From positions 124,001 to 188,000 of the forward strand of contig NW_027473598.1 of assembly GCF_050947335.1 (NCBI RefSeq): a stretch of DNA of 64,000 nucleotides, written 5' to 3'. Below, one piece after another: positions 1-10,705 of the stretch (position 1 is the stretch's first letter; each line of letters starts with the position of its first letter). The notes beneath the pieces were generated by a model, which ran no database searches, had not been told where the DNA came from, and saw only the letters and a program-made list of their open reading frames with translations. Origin of the DNA: Megachile rotundata (taxonomy: Eukaryota > Arthropoda > Insecta > Hymenoptera > Megachilidae). The translations under genes were made by a program, and so were the position numbers.

Positions 1-19
1 GCCATATTATGTTTAAATG

Positions 20-25
20 ATCGAT
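20..25. other. ClaI site (example of a site present in most monomers)
   Basis: ATCGAT falls at positions 20-25 of most monomers. It is lost in type 10 (TCGAAG), type 13 (TCGAGAG), the GTTCGATAG, GATGGATAG and GAGCGATAG variants and the single GATCGCTAG at about 6,080. ClaI should thus give an 83-bp ladder with HOR-specific longer rungs. Confidence 0.85.
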
Positions 26-83
26 AGATCTACAATTACTATACTCATTACTCTTATTAGTATCAATCTGACTCATATTATTA

Positions 84-166
84 GCCATATTATGCTTATA
101 TGATCGATAGAACGAGAATTACTATACTCACTACTCTTAGTATTATCAATCTAACTCATATTATTA
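84..166 (+). repeat. Representative monomer, type 2 (GAG..CACTAC..TTAGTATT)
   Basis: This is one of the commonest subfamilies. It differs from the base type by GAACGAGAATT instead of GAACGACAATT, CTCACTAC instead of CTTATTAC, and CTTAGTATT instead of CTTATTATT. It separates many of the other types along the array. Derivatives are type 2' (GAACTAC) and type 2-tacta (ending ATTACTA). It keeps the ClaI site and both CpGs. Confidence 0.93.
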
Positions 167-747
167 GCCATATTATGCTTATATGATCGATAGAACGAGA
201 ATTACTATACTCACTACTCTTAGTATTATCAATCTAACTCATATTATTAGCCATATTATGCTTAAATGATCGATAGAATGAGAATTACTATACTCACTAC
301 TCTTGGTATTATCACTGTAACTCATATTATTAGCCATATTATGCTTATATGATCGATAGAACGAGAATTACTATACTCACTACTCTTAGTATTATCAATC
401 TAACTCATATTATTAGCCATATTATGCTTATATGATCGATAGAACGACAATTACTATACTTATTACTCTTATTATTATCAATCTAACTCATATTATTAGC
501 CATATTATGCTTATATGATCGATAGAACGAGAACTACTATACTCACTACTCTTAGTATTATCAATCTAACTCATATTATTAGCTATATTATGCTTATATT
601 ATCGATAGAACGACAATTACTATACTTATTACTGTTATTATTATCAATCTGACTCATATTATTACCCATATTATGCTTAAATGATCGATAGAACGACAAT
701 TACTATACTTATTACTGTTATTATTATCAATCTAACTCATATTATTA

Positions 748-830
748 GCCATATTATGCTTAAATGATCGATAGAATGAGAATTACTATACTCACTACTC
801 TTAGTATTATCACTCTAACTCATATTATTA
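748..830 (+). repeat. Representative monomer, type 5 (GAATGAG..TATCACTC)
   Basis: It carries AAATGATCG, GAATGAG and TATCACTCTAAC. It shares GAG, CACTAC and TTAGTATT with type 2, so it looks like a type 2 derivative. AATGAG against AACGAG is a CpG to TpG change at monomer positions 30-31. A subgroup has ATTACAATAC instead of ATTACTATAC, and another (5b) has CTCTCAG instead of CTCTTAG. Type 5b is the second monomer of the 663-bp cassette. Confidence 0.92.
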
Positions 831-913
831 GCCTTATTATGCTTATATGATCGATAGAACGACAATTACTATACTTATTACTCTTATTACTATCAATCTA
901 ACTCATATTATTA
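831..913 (+). repeat. Representative monomer, type 6 (GCCTTATT head, ATTACTATC tail)
   Basis: It starts GCCTTATTATG (A4 to T) and ends its central stretch with CTTATTACTATC rather than CTTATTATTATC. In the long unit it regularly follows type 5 and precedes type 2. The GCCTT head is shared with type 8, which suggests either common descent or head exchange. Confidence 0.9.
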
Positions 914-996
914 GCCATATTATGCTTATATGATCGATAGAACGAGAATTACTATACTCACTACTCTTAGTATTATCAATCTAACTCATATTATTA

Positions 997-1079
997 GCCA
1001 TATTATGGTTATATTATCGATAGAACGACAATTACTATACTTATTACTGTTATTATTATCAATCTAACTCATATTAATA
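997..1079 (+). repeat. Representative monomer, type 7 (TATGGTTATATTATCG)
   Basis: It has GGTT at positions 11-14 (C12 to G), TATTATCGATAG in place of TATGATCGATAG, and CTGTT at 51-55. The G19 to T change creates an exact TATCGATA palindrome at positions 19-26. This copy ends ATTAATAGCC, a variant that recurs in each long unit. Type 7 usually follows type 2 or 2-tacta. Confidence 0.92.
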
Positions 1080-1162
1080 GCCATATTATGCTTAAATGAT
1101 CGATAGAATGAGAATTACTATACTCACTACTCTTAGTATTATCACTCTAACTCATATTATTA

Positions 1163-1245
1163 GCCATATTATGCTTATATGATCGAGAGAACGACAATTA
1201 CTATACTTATTACTCTTATTATTATCAATCTAACTCATATTATTA
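1163..1245 (+). repeat. Representative monomer, type 13 (GATCGAGAGAACG)
   Basis: It is a base-type unit in which GATCGATAG has become GATCGAGAG, which destroys the ClaI site and CGATA but keeps TCGA. It regularly sits between the CAATAC form of type 5 and type 8, for example near 10,470, 13,128, 14,788, 29,060, 36,690 and 42,250. Confidence 0.9.
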
Positions 1246-1328
1246 GCCTTATTATGCTTATATGATCGATAGAACGACAATTACTGTAGTTATTACTCTT
1301 ATTATTATCAATCTAACTCATATTATTA
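1246..1328 (+). repeat. Representative monomer, type 8 (GCCTT head, TACTGTAGTTATTAC)
   Basis: Its diagnostic bases are the GCCTTATTATG head and TTACTGTAGTTATT instead of TTACTATACTTATT in the middle. It is the third monomer of the 663-bp cassette and also follows type 13. Two tail variants exist, TTATTATTATC and TTATTACTATC; the latter is seen after type 13. Confidence 0.92.
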
Positions 1329-1660
1329 GCCATATTATGCTTATATGATCGATAGAACGAGAATTACTATACTCACTACTCTTAGTATTATCAATCTAAC
1401 TCATATTACTAGCCATATTATGGTTATATTATCGATAGAACGACAATTACTATACTTATTACTGTTATTATTATCAATCTAACTCATATTATTAGCCATA
1501 TTACGCTTAAATGATCGATAGATCTACAATTACTATACCCATTACTCTTATTATTATCAATCTAACTCATATTATTAGCCATATTATGCTTATATGATCG
1601 ATAGAACGAGAACTACTATACTCACTACTCTTAGTATTATCAATCTAACTCATATTATTA

Positions 1661-1743
1661 GCCATATTATGCTTATATTATCGATAGAACGACAATTACT
1701 ATACTTATTACTGTTATTATTATCAATCTGACTCATATTATTA
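1661..1743 (+). repeat. Representative monomer, type 3 (TATTATCGATAG, CTGTT, TCTGACTC)
   Basis: It has TATTATCGATAG, TTACTGTTATT and CAATCTGACTC (A70 to G). It is nearly always followed by a unit that begins CCCATATTATG, so types 3 and 4 act as a linked pair. The TATCGATA palindrome is at 1,679-1,686. A sub-variant starts GCTATATTATG and is found beside the long-unit marker. Confidence 0.92.
1679..1686. other. TATCGATA palindrome (example of a site repeated in types 3 and 7)
   Basis: The G19 to T change in types 3 and 7 turns GATCGATA into the perfect 8-bp palindrome TATCGATA. In insects this sequence is the core of the DREF element, and CGATA is the motif bound by the BEAF-32 boundary protein. 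That link holds only if the host is an insect, which the sequence does not prove. CGATA itself is present in most monomers of the array. Confidence 0.4.
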
Positions 1744-1826
1744 CCCATATTATGCTTAAATGATCGATAGAACGACAATTACTATACTTATTACTGTTAT
1801 TATTATCAATCTAACTCATATTATTA
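1744..1826 (+). repeat. Representative monomer, type 4 (CCCATATTATG head)
   Basis: It starts CCC instead of GCC and has GCTTAAATG, GAACGAC and CTGTTATTATT. Three sub-variants place it within the long unit: ATACATATTGCTG (long-unit marker), CTGATATTATT and CTGTTATAATT. Each occurs at a fixed place in the monomer order. Confidence 0.92.
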
Positions 1827-1909
1827 GCCATATTATGCTTAAATGATCGATAGATCTACAATTACTATACTCATTACTCTTATTATTATCAATCTAACTC
1901 ATATTATTA
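1827..1909 (+). repeat. Representative monomer, type 1t (AGATCT, TACTCATTAC)
   Basis: It has GCTTAAATGATCGATAGATC, which creates a BglII site (AGATCT) and replaces GAACGAC with GATCTAC. The middle reads ATACTCATTACTC. The second CpG of the base type is absent. It is a sparse subfamily, useful for restriction mapping of the higher-order structure. Confidence 0.92.
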
Positions 1910-1992
1910 GCCATATTATGCTTATATGATCGATAGAACGAGAATTACTATACTCACTACTCTTAGTATTATCAATCTAACTCATATTATTA

Positions 1993-2075
1993 GCCATATT
2001 ATGCTTATATGATCGATAGAACGACAATTACTATACTTATTACTCTTATTATTATCAATCTAACTCATATTATTA
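1993..2075 (+). repeat. Reference monomer, base type (6')
   Basis: This 83-bp unit serves as the numbering reference. Positions 1-11 are GCCATATTATG, 19-27 GATCGATAG, 28-33 AACGAC, 45-63 a TTA-rich stretch, and 64-83 the CAATCTAACTC to ATTATTA tail. All six G residues lie in positions 1-31; positions 32-83 contain none. CATATTAT occurs twice around the unit junction, at 74-81 and at 3-10 of the next unit. A ClaI site (ATCGAT) sits at 20-25 and CpG dinucleotides at 22-23 and 30-31. Every other subfamily differs from this unit by a handful of substitutions. Confidence 0.95.
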
Positions 2076-2573
2076 GCCATATTATGCTTATATGATCGAT
2101 AGAACGAGAACTACTATACTCCCTACTCTTAGTATTATCAATCTAACTCATATTATTAGCTATATTATGCTTATATTATCGATAGAACGACAATTACTAT
2201 ACTTATTACTGTTATTATTATCAATCTGACTCATATTATTACCCATATTATGCTTAAATGATCGATAGAACGACAATTACTATACTTATTGCTGTTATTA
2301 TTATCAATCTAACTCATATTATTAGCCATATTATGCTTAAATGATCGATAGAATGAGAATTACTATACTCACTACTCTTAGTATTATCACTCTAACTCAT
2401 ATTATTAGCCTTATTATGCTTATATGATCGATAGAACGACAATTACTATACTTATTACTCTTATTACTATCAATCTAACTCATATTATTAGCCATATTAT
2501 GCTTATATGATCGATAGAACGAGAATTACTATACTCACTACTCTTAGTATTATCAATCTAACTCATATTATTA

Positions 2574-4482
2574 GCCATATTATGGTTATATTATCGATAG
2601 AACGACAATTACTATACTTATTACTGTTATTATTATCAATCTAACTCATATTATTAGCCATATTATGCTTAAATGATCGATAGAATGAGAATTACTATAC
2701 TCACTACTCTTAGTATTATCACTCTAACTCATATTATTAGCCATATTATGCTTATATGATCGATAGAACGAGAATTACTATACTCACTACTCTTAGTATT
2801 ATCAATCTAACTCATATTATTAGCCATATTATGCTTATATGATCGATTGAACGACAATTACTATACTTATTACTCTTATTATTATCAATCTAACTCATAT
2901 TATTAGCCATATTATGCTTATATGATCGATAGAACGAGAACGACTATACTCACTACTCTTAGTATTATCAATCTAACTCATATTATTAGCTATATTATGC
3001 TTATATTATCGATAGAACGACAATTACTATACTTATTACTGTTATTATTATCAATCTGACTCATGTTATTACCCATATTATGCTTAAATGATCGATAGAA
3101 CGACAATTACTATACTTATTACTGTTATTATTATCAATCTAACTCATATTATTAGCCATATTATGCTTAAATGATCGATAGAATGAGAATTACTATACTC
3201 ACTACTCTTAGTATTATCACTCTAACTCATATTATTAGCCTTATTATGCTTATATGATCGATAGAACGACAATTACTATACTTATTACTCTTATTACTAT
3301 CAATCTAACTCATATTATTAGCCATATTATGCTTATATGATCGATAGAACGAGAATTACTATACTCACTACTCTTAGTATTATCAATCTAACTCATATTA
3401 TTAGCCATATTATGGTTATATTATCGATAGAACGACAATTACTATACTTATTACTGTTATTATTATCAATCTAACTCATATTAATAGCCATATTATGCTT
3501 AAATGATCGATAGAACGACAATTACTATACTTATTACTCTTATTATTATCAATCTAACTCATATTATTAGCCTTATTATGCTTATATGATCGATAGAACG
3601 ACAATTACTGTAGTTATTACTCTTATTATTATCAATCTAACTCATATTATTAGCCATATTATGCTTATATGATCGATAGAACGAGAATTACTATACTCAC
3701 TACTCTTAGTAGTATCAATCTAACTCATATTACTAGCCATATTATGGTTATATTATCGATAGAACGACAATTACTATACTTATTACTGTTATTATTATCA
3801 ATCTAACTCATATTATTAGCCATATTATGCTTAAATGATCGATAGATCTACAATTACTATACCCATTACTCTTATTATTATCAATCTAACTCATATTATT
3901 AGCCATATTATGCTTATATGATCGATAGAACGAGAACTACTATACTCACTACTCTTAGTATTATCAATCTAACTCATATTATTAGCCATATTATGCTTAT
4001 ATTATCGATAGAACGACAATTACTATACTTATTACTGTTATTATTATCAATCTGACTCATATTATTACCCATATTATGCTTAAATGATCGATAGAACGAC
4101 AATTACTATACTTATTACTGATATTATTATCAATCTAACTCATATTATTAGCCATATTATGCTTAAATGATCGATAGATCTACAATTACTATACTCATTA
4201 CTCTTATTATTATCAATCTAACTCATATTATTAGCCACATTATGCTTATATGATCGATAGAACGAGAATTACTATACTCACTACTCTTAGTATTATCAAT
4301 CTAACTCATATTATTAGCCATATTATGCTTATATTATCGATAGAACGACAATTACTATACTTATTACTGTTATTATTATCAATCTGACTCATATTATTAC
4401 CCATATTATGCTTAAATGATCGATAGAACGACAATTACTATACTTATTACTGTTATAATTATCAATCTAACTCATATTATTA
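2574..4482 (+). repeat. Duplicated 23-monomer block (first copy, offset 5,476)
   Basis: This block matches 8,050-9,958 in monomer order with a constant 5,476-bp offset (66 x 83 - 2). Shared tags include GATTGAACG (2,847 and 8,323), ATTAATAGCC (3,481 and 8,957), type 1c (3,841 and 9,317) and CTGTTATAATT (4,450 and 9,926). The match ends at the next unit, which is GTTTAAATG at 4,483 but GCTTAAATG with GAACTAC at 9,959. Small differences exist, for example GAACGACTATAC near 2,938 against GAACTACTATAC. Confidence 0.82.
3653..4482 (+). repeat. Ten-monomer block repeated at 5,147-5,976
   Basis: The order 2-tacta, 7, 1c, 2', 3, 4, 1t, 2 (after GCCACATT), 3, 4 (TTATAATT) repeats with a 1,494-bp offset (18 x 83). 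Single differences are seen, such as TTAGTAGTATC here against TTAGTATTATC, and CTTATTACTG here against CTTACTACTG at the second copy. Confidence 0.8.
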
Positions 4483-6557
4483 GCCATATTATGTTTAAAT
4501 GATCGATAGATCTACAATTACTATACTCATTACTCTTATTAGTATCAATCTAACTCATATTATTAGCCATATTATGCTTATATGATCGATAGAACGAGAA
4601 TTACTATACTCACTACTCTTAGTATTATCAATCTAACTCATATTATTAGCCATATTATGCTTATATGATCGATAGAACGACAATTACTATACTTATTACT
4701 CTTATTATTACCAATCTAACTCATATTATTAGCCATATTATGCTTATATGATCGATAGAATGAGAATTACAATACTCACTACTCTTAGTATTATCACTCC
4801 AACTCATATTATTAGCCTTATTATGCTTATATGATCGATAGAACGACAATTACTGTAGCTATTACTCTTATTATTATCAATCTAACTCATATTATTAGCC
4901 ATATTTTGCTTACATGATCGATAGAACTACAATTACTATACCCATTACTCTTATTATTATCAATCTAACTCATATTATTAGCCATATTATGCTTATATGA
5001 TGGATAGAACGAGAATTACTGTACTCACTACTCTTAGTATTATCAATCTAACTCATATTACTAGCCATATTATGGTTATATTATCGATAGAACGACAATT
5101 ACTATACTTGCTACTGTTATTATTATCAATCTAACTCATATTATTAGCCATATTATGCTTATATGATCGATAGAACGAGAATTACTATACTCACTACTCT
5201 TAGTATTATCAATCTAACTCATATTACTAGCCATATTATGGTTATATTATCGATAGAACGACAATTACTATACTTACTACTGTTATTATTATCAATCTAA
5301 CTCATATTATTAGCCATATTATGCTTAAATGATCGATAGATCTACAATTACTATACCCATTACTCTTATTATTATCAATCTAACTCATATTATTAGCCAT
5401 ATTATGCTTATATGATCGATAGAACGAGAACTACTATACTCACTACTCTTAGTATTATCAATCTAACTCATATTATTAGCCATATTATGCTTATATTATC
5501 GATAGAACGACAATTACTATACTTATTACTGTTATTATTATCAATCTGACTCATATTATTACCCATATTATGCTTAAATGATCGATAGAACGACAATTAC
5601 TATACTTATTACTGATATTATTATCAATCTAACTCATATTATTAGCCATATTATGCTTAAATGATCGATAGATCTACAATTACTATACTCATTACTCTTA
5701 TTATTATCAATCTAACTCATATTATTAGCCACATTATGCTTATATGATCGATAGAACGAGAATTACTCTACTCACTACTCTTAGTATTATCAATCTAACT
5801 CATATTATTAGCCATATTATGCTTATATTATCGATAGAACGACAATTACTATACTTATTACTGTTATTATTATCAATCTGACTCATATTATTACCCATAT
5901 TATGCTTAAATGATCGATAGAACGACAATTACTATACTTATTACTGTTATAATTATCAATCTAACTCATATTATTAGCCATATTATGCTTAAATGATCGA
6001 TAGAACTACAATTACTATACTCATTACTCTTATTATTATCAATCTAACTCATATTATTAGCCATATTATGCTTATATGATCGCTAGAATGAGAATTACTA
6101 TACTCACTACTCTTAGTATTATCACTCTAACTCATATTATTAGCCTTATTATGCTTATATGATCGATAGAACGACAATTACTATACTTATTACTCTTATT
6201 ACTATCAATCTAACTCATATTATTAGCCATATTATGCTTATATGATCGATAGAACGAGAATTACTATACTCACTACTCTTAGTATTATCAATCTAACTCA
6301 TATTATTAGCCATATTATACTTATATTATCGATAGAACGACAATTACTATACTTATTACTGTTATTATTATCAATCTAACTCATATTATTAGCCATATTA
6401 TGCTTATATGATCGATAGAACGAGAATTACTGTACTCACTACTCTTAGTATTATCAATCTAACTCATATTATTAGCCATATTATGCTTATATGATCGATA
6501 GAACGACAATTACTATACTTATTACTCTTATTATTATGAATCTAACTCACATTATTA

Positions 6558-6640
6558 ACCATATTATGCCGATATGATCGATAGAACTACAATTACTATA
6601 CTCATTACTCTTATTATTATCAATCTAACTCATATTATTA
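6558..6640 (+). repeat. Representative monomer, type 9 (ACCATATTATGCCGATATG)
   Basis: It begins ACC and carries GCCGATATGATCG, which adds a CpG, then GAACTAC and TACTCATTAC. The unit before it reads ATTATGAATC. The GCCGAT tag occurs at 6,568, 10,975, 15,696, 24,242, 28,225, 28,391, 49,713 and 58,591. It is usually followed by a type 2 unit with GATGGATAG (28,225 and 28,391 are exceptions), so these units move as a block. Confidence 0.9.
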
Positions 6641-6889
6641 GCCATATTATGCTTATATGATGGATAGAACGAGAATTACTGTACTCACTACTCTTAGTGT
6701 TATCAATCTAACTCATATTATTAGCCATATTATGCTTATATTATCGATAGAACGACAATTACTATACTTATTACTGTTATTATTATCAATCTAACTCATA
6801 TTATTAGCCATATTATGCTTAAATGATCGATAGAACGACAATTACTATACTTATTACTCTTATTATTATCAATCTAACTCGTATTATTA

Positions 6890-6972
6890 GCCATATTATG
6901 CTTACATGATCGATAGAACGACAAATACTATACTTATTACTCTCATTATTATCAATCTATATCATATTATTA
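6890..6972 (+). repeat. Representative monomer, type 12 (ACATGATCG, ACAAATAC, CTATATC)
   Basis: It has GCTTACATGATCG, GACAAATACTATAC and CAATCTATATCATATT. The unit before it reads CTAACTCGTATT. In most places it is followed by a unit with GACAAATAC or GATATAACG and then by the 82-bp type 10 monomer. Confidence 0.88.
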
Positions 6973-7055
6973 GCCATATTACGCTTATATGATCGATAGA
7001 ACGACAAATACTATACTCACTACTCTTAGTATTATCAATCTAACTCATATTATTA

Positions 7056-7137
7056 GCCATATTATGCTTATATTATCGAAGAACGACAGTTACTATACTT
7101 ATTACTGTTATTATTATCAATCTAACTCATATTATTA
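7056..7137 (+). repeat. Representative monomer, type 10, 82 bp (TATCGAAGAACGACAGTTAC)
   Basis: This is the only subfamily with a fixed length change: TCGATAG has become TCGAAG, a one-base loss, with GACAGTTAC downstream. I find 22 copies, with TCGAAG starting at 7,076; 7,739; 16,204; 16,867; 18,692; 22,012; 24,750; 30,559; 31,222; 35,290; 37,281; 37,944; 40,848; 42,507; 43,170; 44,580; 44,911; 45,574; 50,221; 53,789; 54,452; 59,099. These copies account exactly for the -1 steps in every long-unit length. The ClaI site and CGATA are lost. The copy at 24,750 reads GACACTTAC. Confidence 0.95.
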
Positions 7138-7469
7138 GCCATATTATGCTTATATGATCGATAGAATGAGAATTACTATACTCACTACTCTCAGTATTAT
7201 CACTCTAACTCATATTATTAGCCTTATTATGCTTATATGATCGATAGAACGACAATTACTGTAGTTATTACTCTTATTATTATCAATCTAACTCATATTA
7301 TTAGCCATATTATGCTTATATGATCGATAGAACGAGAATTACTATACTCACTACTCTTAGTATTATCAATCTAACTCATATTACTAGCCATATTATGGTT
7401 ATATTATCGATAGAACGACAATTACTATACTTATTACTGTTATTATTATCAATCTAACTCATATTATTA

Positions 7470-7552
7470 GCCATATTATGCTTAAATGATCGATAGATCT
7501 ACAATTACTATACCCATTACTCTTATTATTATCAATCTAACTCATATTATTA
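7470..7552 (+). repeat. Representative monomer, type 1c (AGATCT, TACCCATTAC)
   Basis: It is as type 1t but reads ATACCCATTACTC. It is the sixth monomer of the 663-bp cassette. Later copies carry either CTAACTAATATT (31,021; 37,743; 42,969; 44,047; 45,373; 54,251) or TGAGCGATAG (38,356; 43,582; 45,986; 54,864), which are useful tags for tracing block copies. Confidence 0.92.
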
Positions 7553-8049
7553 GCCATATTATGCTTATATGATCGATAGAACGAGAACTACTATACTCAC
7601 TACTCTTAGTATTATCAATCTAACTCATATTATTAGCCATATTATGCTTATATGATCGATAGAACGACAATTACTATACTCACTACTCTTAGTATTATCA
7701 ATCTAACTCATATTATTAGCCATATTATGCTTATATTATCGAAGAACGACAGTTACTATACTTATTACTGTTATTATTATCAATCTAACTCATATTATTA
7801 GCCATATTATGCTTATATGATCGATAGAATGAGAATTACTATACTCACTACTCTCAGTATTATCACTCTAACTCATATTATTAGCCTTATTATGCTTATA
7901 TGATCGATAGAACGACAATTACTGTAGTTATTACTCTTATTATTATCAATCTAACTCATATTATTAGCCATATTATGCTTATATGATCGATAGAACGAGA
8001 ATTACTATACTCACTACTCTTAGTATTATCAATCTAACTCATATTACTA

Positions 8050-9958
8050 GCCATATTATGGTTATATTATCGATAGAACGACAATTACTATACTTATTAC
8101 TGTTATTATTATCAATCTAACTCATATTATTAGCCATATTATGCTTAAATGATCGATAGAATGAGAATTACTATACTCACTACTCTTAGTATTATCACTC
8201 TAACTCATATTATTAGCCATATTATGCTTATATGATCGATAGAACGAGAATTACTATACTCACTACTCTTAGTATTATCAATCTAACTCATATTATTAGC
8301 CATATTATGCTTATATGATCGATTGAACGACAATTACTATACCTATTACTCTTATTATTATCAATCTAACTCATATTATTAGCCATATTATGCTTATATG
8401 ATCGATAGAACGAGAACTACTATACTCACTACTCTTAGTATTATCAATCTAACTCATATTATTAGCTATATTATGCTTATATTATCGATAGAACGACAAT
8501 TACTATACTTATTACTGTTATTATTATCAATCTGACTCATGTTATTACCCATATTATGCTTAAATGATCGATAGAACGACAATTACTATACTTATTACTG
8601 TTATTATTATCAATCTAACTCATATTATTAGCCATATTATGCTTAAATGATCGATAGAATGAGAATTACTATACTCACTACTCTTAGTATTATCACTCTA
8701 ACTCATATTATTAGCCTTATTATGCTTATATGATCGATAGAACGACAATTACTATACTTATTACTCTTATTACTATCAATCTAACTCATATTATTAGCCA
8801 TATTATGCTTATATGATCGATAGAACGAGAATTACTATACTCACTACTCTTAGTATTATCAATCTAACTCATATTATTAGCCATATTATGGTTATATTAT
8901 CGATAGAACGACAATTACTATACTTATTACTGTTATTATTATCAATCTAACTCATATTAATAGCCATATTATGCTTAAATGATCGATAGAACGACAATTA
9001 CTATACTTATTACTCTTATTATTATCAATCTAACTCATATTATTAGCCTTATTATGCTTATATGATCGATAGAACGACAATTACTGTAGTTATTACTCTT
9101 ATTATTATCAATCTAACTCATATTATTAGCCATATTATGCTTATATGATCGATAGAACGAGAATTACTATACTCACTACTCTTAGTATTATCAATCTAAC
9201 TCATATTACTAGCCATATTATGGTTATATTATCGATAGAACGACAATTACTATACTTACTACTGTTATTATTATCAATCTAACTCATATTATTAGCCATA
9301 TTATGCTTAAATGATCGATAGATCTACAATTACTATACCCATTACTCTTATTATTATCAATCTAACTCATATTATTAGCCATATTATGCTTATATGATCG
9401 ATAGAACGAGAACTACTATACTCACTACTCTTAGTATTATCAATCTAACTCATATTATTAGCCATATTATGCTTATATTATCGATAGAACGACAATTACT
9501 ATACTTATTACTGTTATTATTATCAATCTGACTCATATTATTACCCATATTATGCTTAAATGATCGATAGAACGACAATTACTATACTTATTACTGATAT
9601 TATTATCAATCTAACTCATATTATTAGCCATATTATGCTTAAATGATCGATAGATCTACAATTACTATACTCATTACTCTTATTATTATCAATCTAACTC
9701 ATATTATTAGCCACATTATGCTTATATGATCGATAGAACGAGAATTACTATACTCACTACTCTTAGTATTATCAATCTAACTCATATTATTAGCCATATT
9801 ATGCTTATATTATCGATAGAACGACAATTACTATACTTATTACTGTTATTATTATCAATCTGACTCATATTATTACCCATATTATGCTTAAATGATCGAT
9901 AGAACGACAATTACTATACTTATTACTGTTATAATTATCAATCTAACTCATATTATTA
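8050..9958 (+). repeat. Duplicated 23-monomer block (second copy, offset 5,476)
   Basis: This is the copy of 2,574-4,482. The upstream unit ends ATTACTAGCC here but ATTATTAGCC at the first copy, so the left edge is at or just before the type 7 monomer at 8,050. The GATTGAACG tag occurs a third time at 13,801, another 5,478 bp on, but there the match lasts only a few monomers. Confidence 0.82.
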
Positions 9959-10705
9959 GCCATATTATGCTTAAATGATCGATAGAACTACAATTACTAT
10001 ACTCATTACTCTTATTATTATCAATCTAACTCATATTATTAGCCATATTATGCTTATATGATCGATAGAATGAGAATTACTATACTCACTACTCTTAGTA
10101 TTATCACTCTAACTCATATTATTAGCCTTATTATGCTTATATGATCGATAGAACGACAATTACTATACTTATTACTCTTATTACTATCAATCTAACTCAT
10201 ATTATTAGCCATATTATGCTTATATGATCGATAGAACGAGAATTACTATACTCACTACTCTTAGTATTATCAATCTAACTCATATTATTAGCCATATTAT
10301 GGTTATATTATCGATAGAACGACAATTACTATACTTATTACTGTTATTATTATCAATCTAACTCATATTATTAGCCATATTATGCTTAAATGATCGATAG
10401 AATGAGAATTACTATACTCACTACTCTTAGTATTATCACTCTAACTCATATTATTAGCCATATTATGCTTATATGATCGAGAGAACGACAATTACTATAC
10501 TTATTAGTCTTATTATTATCAATCTAACTCATATTATTAGCCTTATTATGCTTATATGATCGATAGAACGACAATTACTGTAGTTATTACTCTTATTATT
10601 ATCAATCTAACTCATATTATTAGCCATATTATGCTTATATGATCGATAGAACGAGAATTACTATACTCACTACTCTTAGTATTATCAATCTAACTCATAT
10701 TATTA
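9212..10705 (+). repeat. Eighteen-monomer block repeated at 11,370-12,863
   Basis: The two copies are 2,158 bp apart (26 x 83, no indel). They share the rare tags CTTACTACTG (9,254 and 11,412) and ATTAGTCTT (10,503 and 12,661). To the right the copies part at the next unit, which is TATTATCG at 10,706 but TATGATCG at 12,864. The block is 1,494 bp, the same 18-monomer length as the offset of the 3,653 block, which may or may not be coincidence. Confidence 0.82.

Larger units (their letters stand above)
7056..7718 (+). repeat. 663-bp octamer cassette (types 10-5b-8-2tacta-7-1c-2'-x)
   Basis: Eight monomers in fixed order: 10 (7,056), 5b (7,138), 8 (7,221), 2-tacta (7,304), 7 (7,387), 1c (7,470), 2' (7,553) and x (7,636, GAACGACAATT joined to CACTAC). 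The length is 8 x 83 - 1. A second copy starts at 7,719 but leaves the order after five monomers, where type 5 replaces 1c. The same two-in-tandem arrangement recurs at six other places in the window. Confidence 0.92.

Noticed and set aside
4482..4575. The GTTTAAATG units at 11 and 4,493 as the start points of one 4,482-bp super-unit
   Set aside because: The spacing is exactly 54 x 83, but the monomer order after the two units differs from the third monomer on, so only the single unit is shared and no 4,482-bp repeat is supported.
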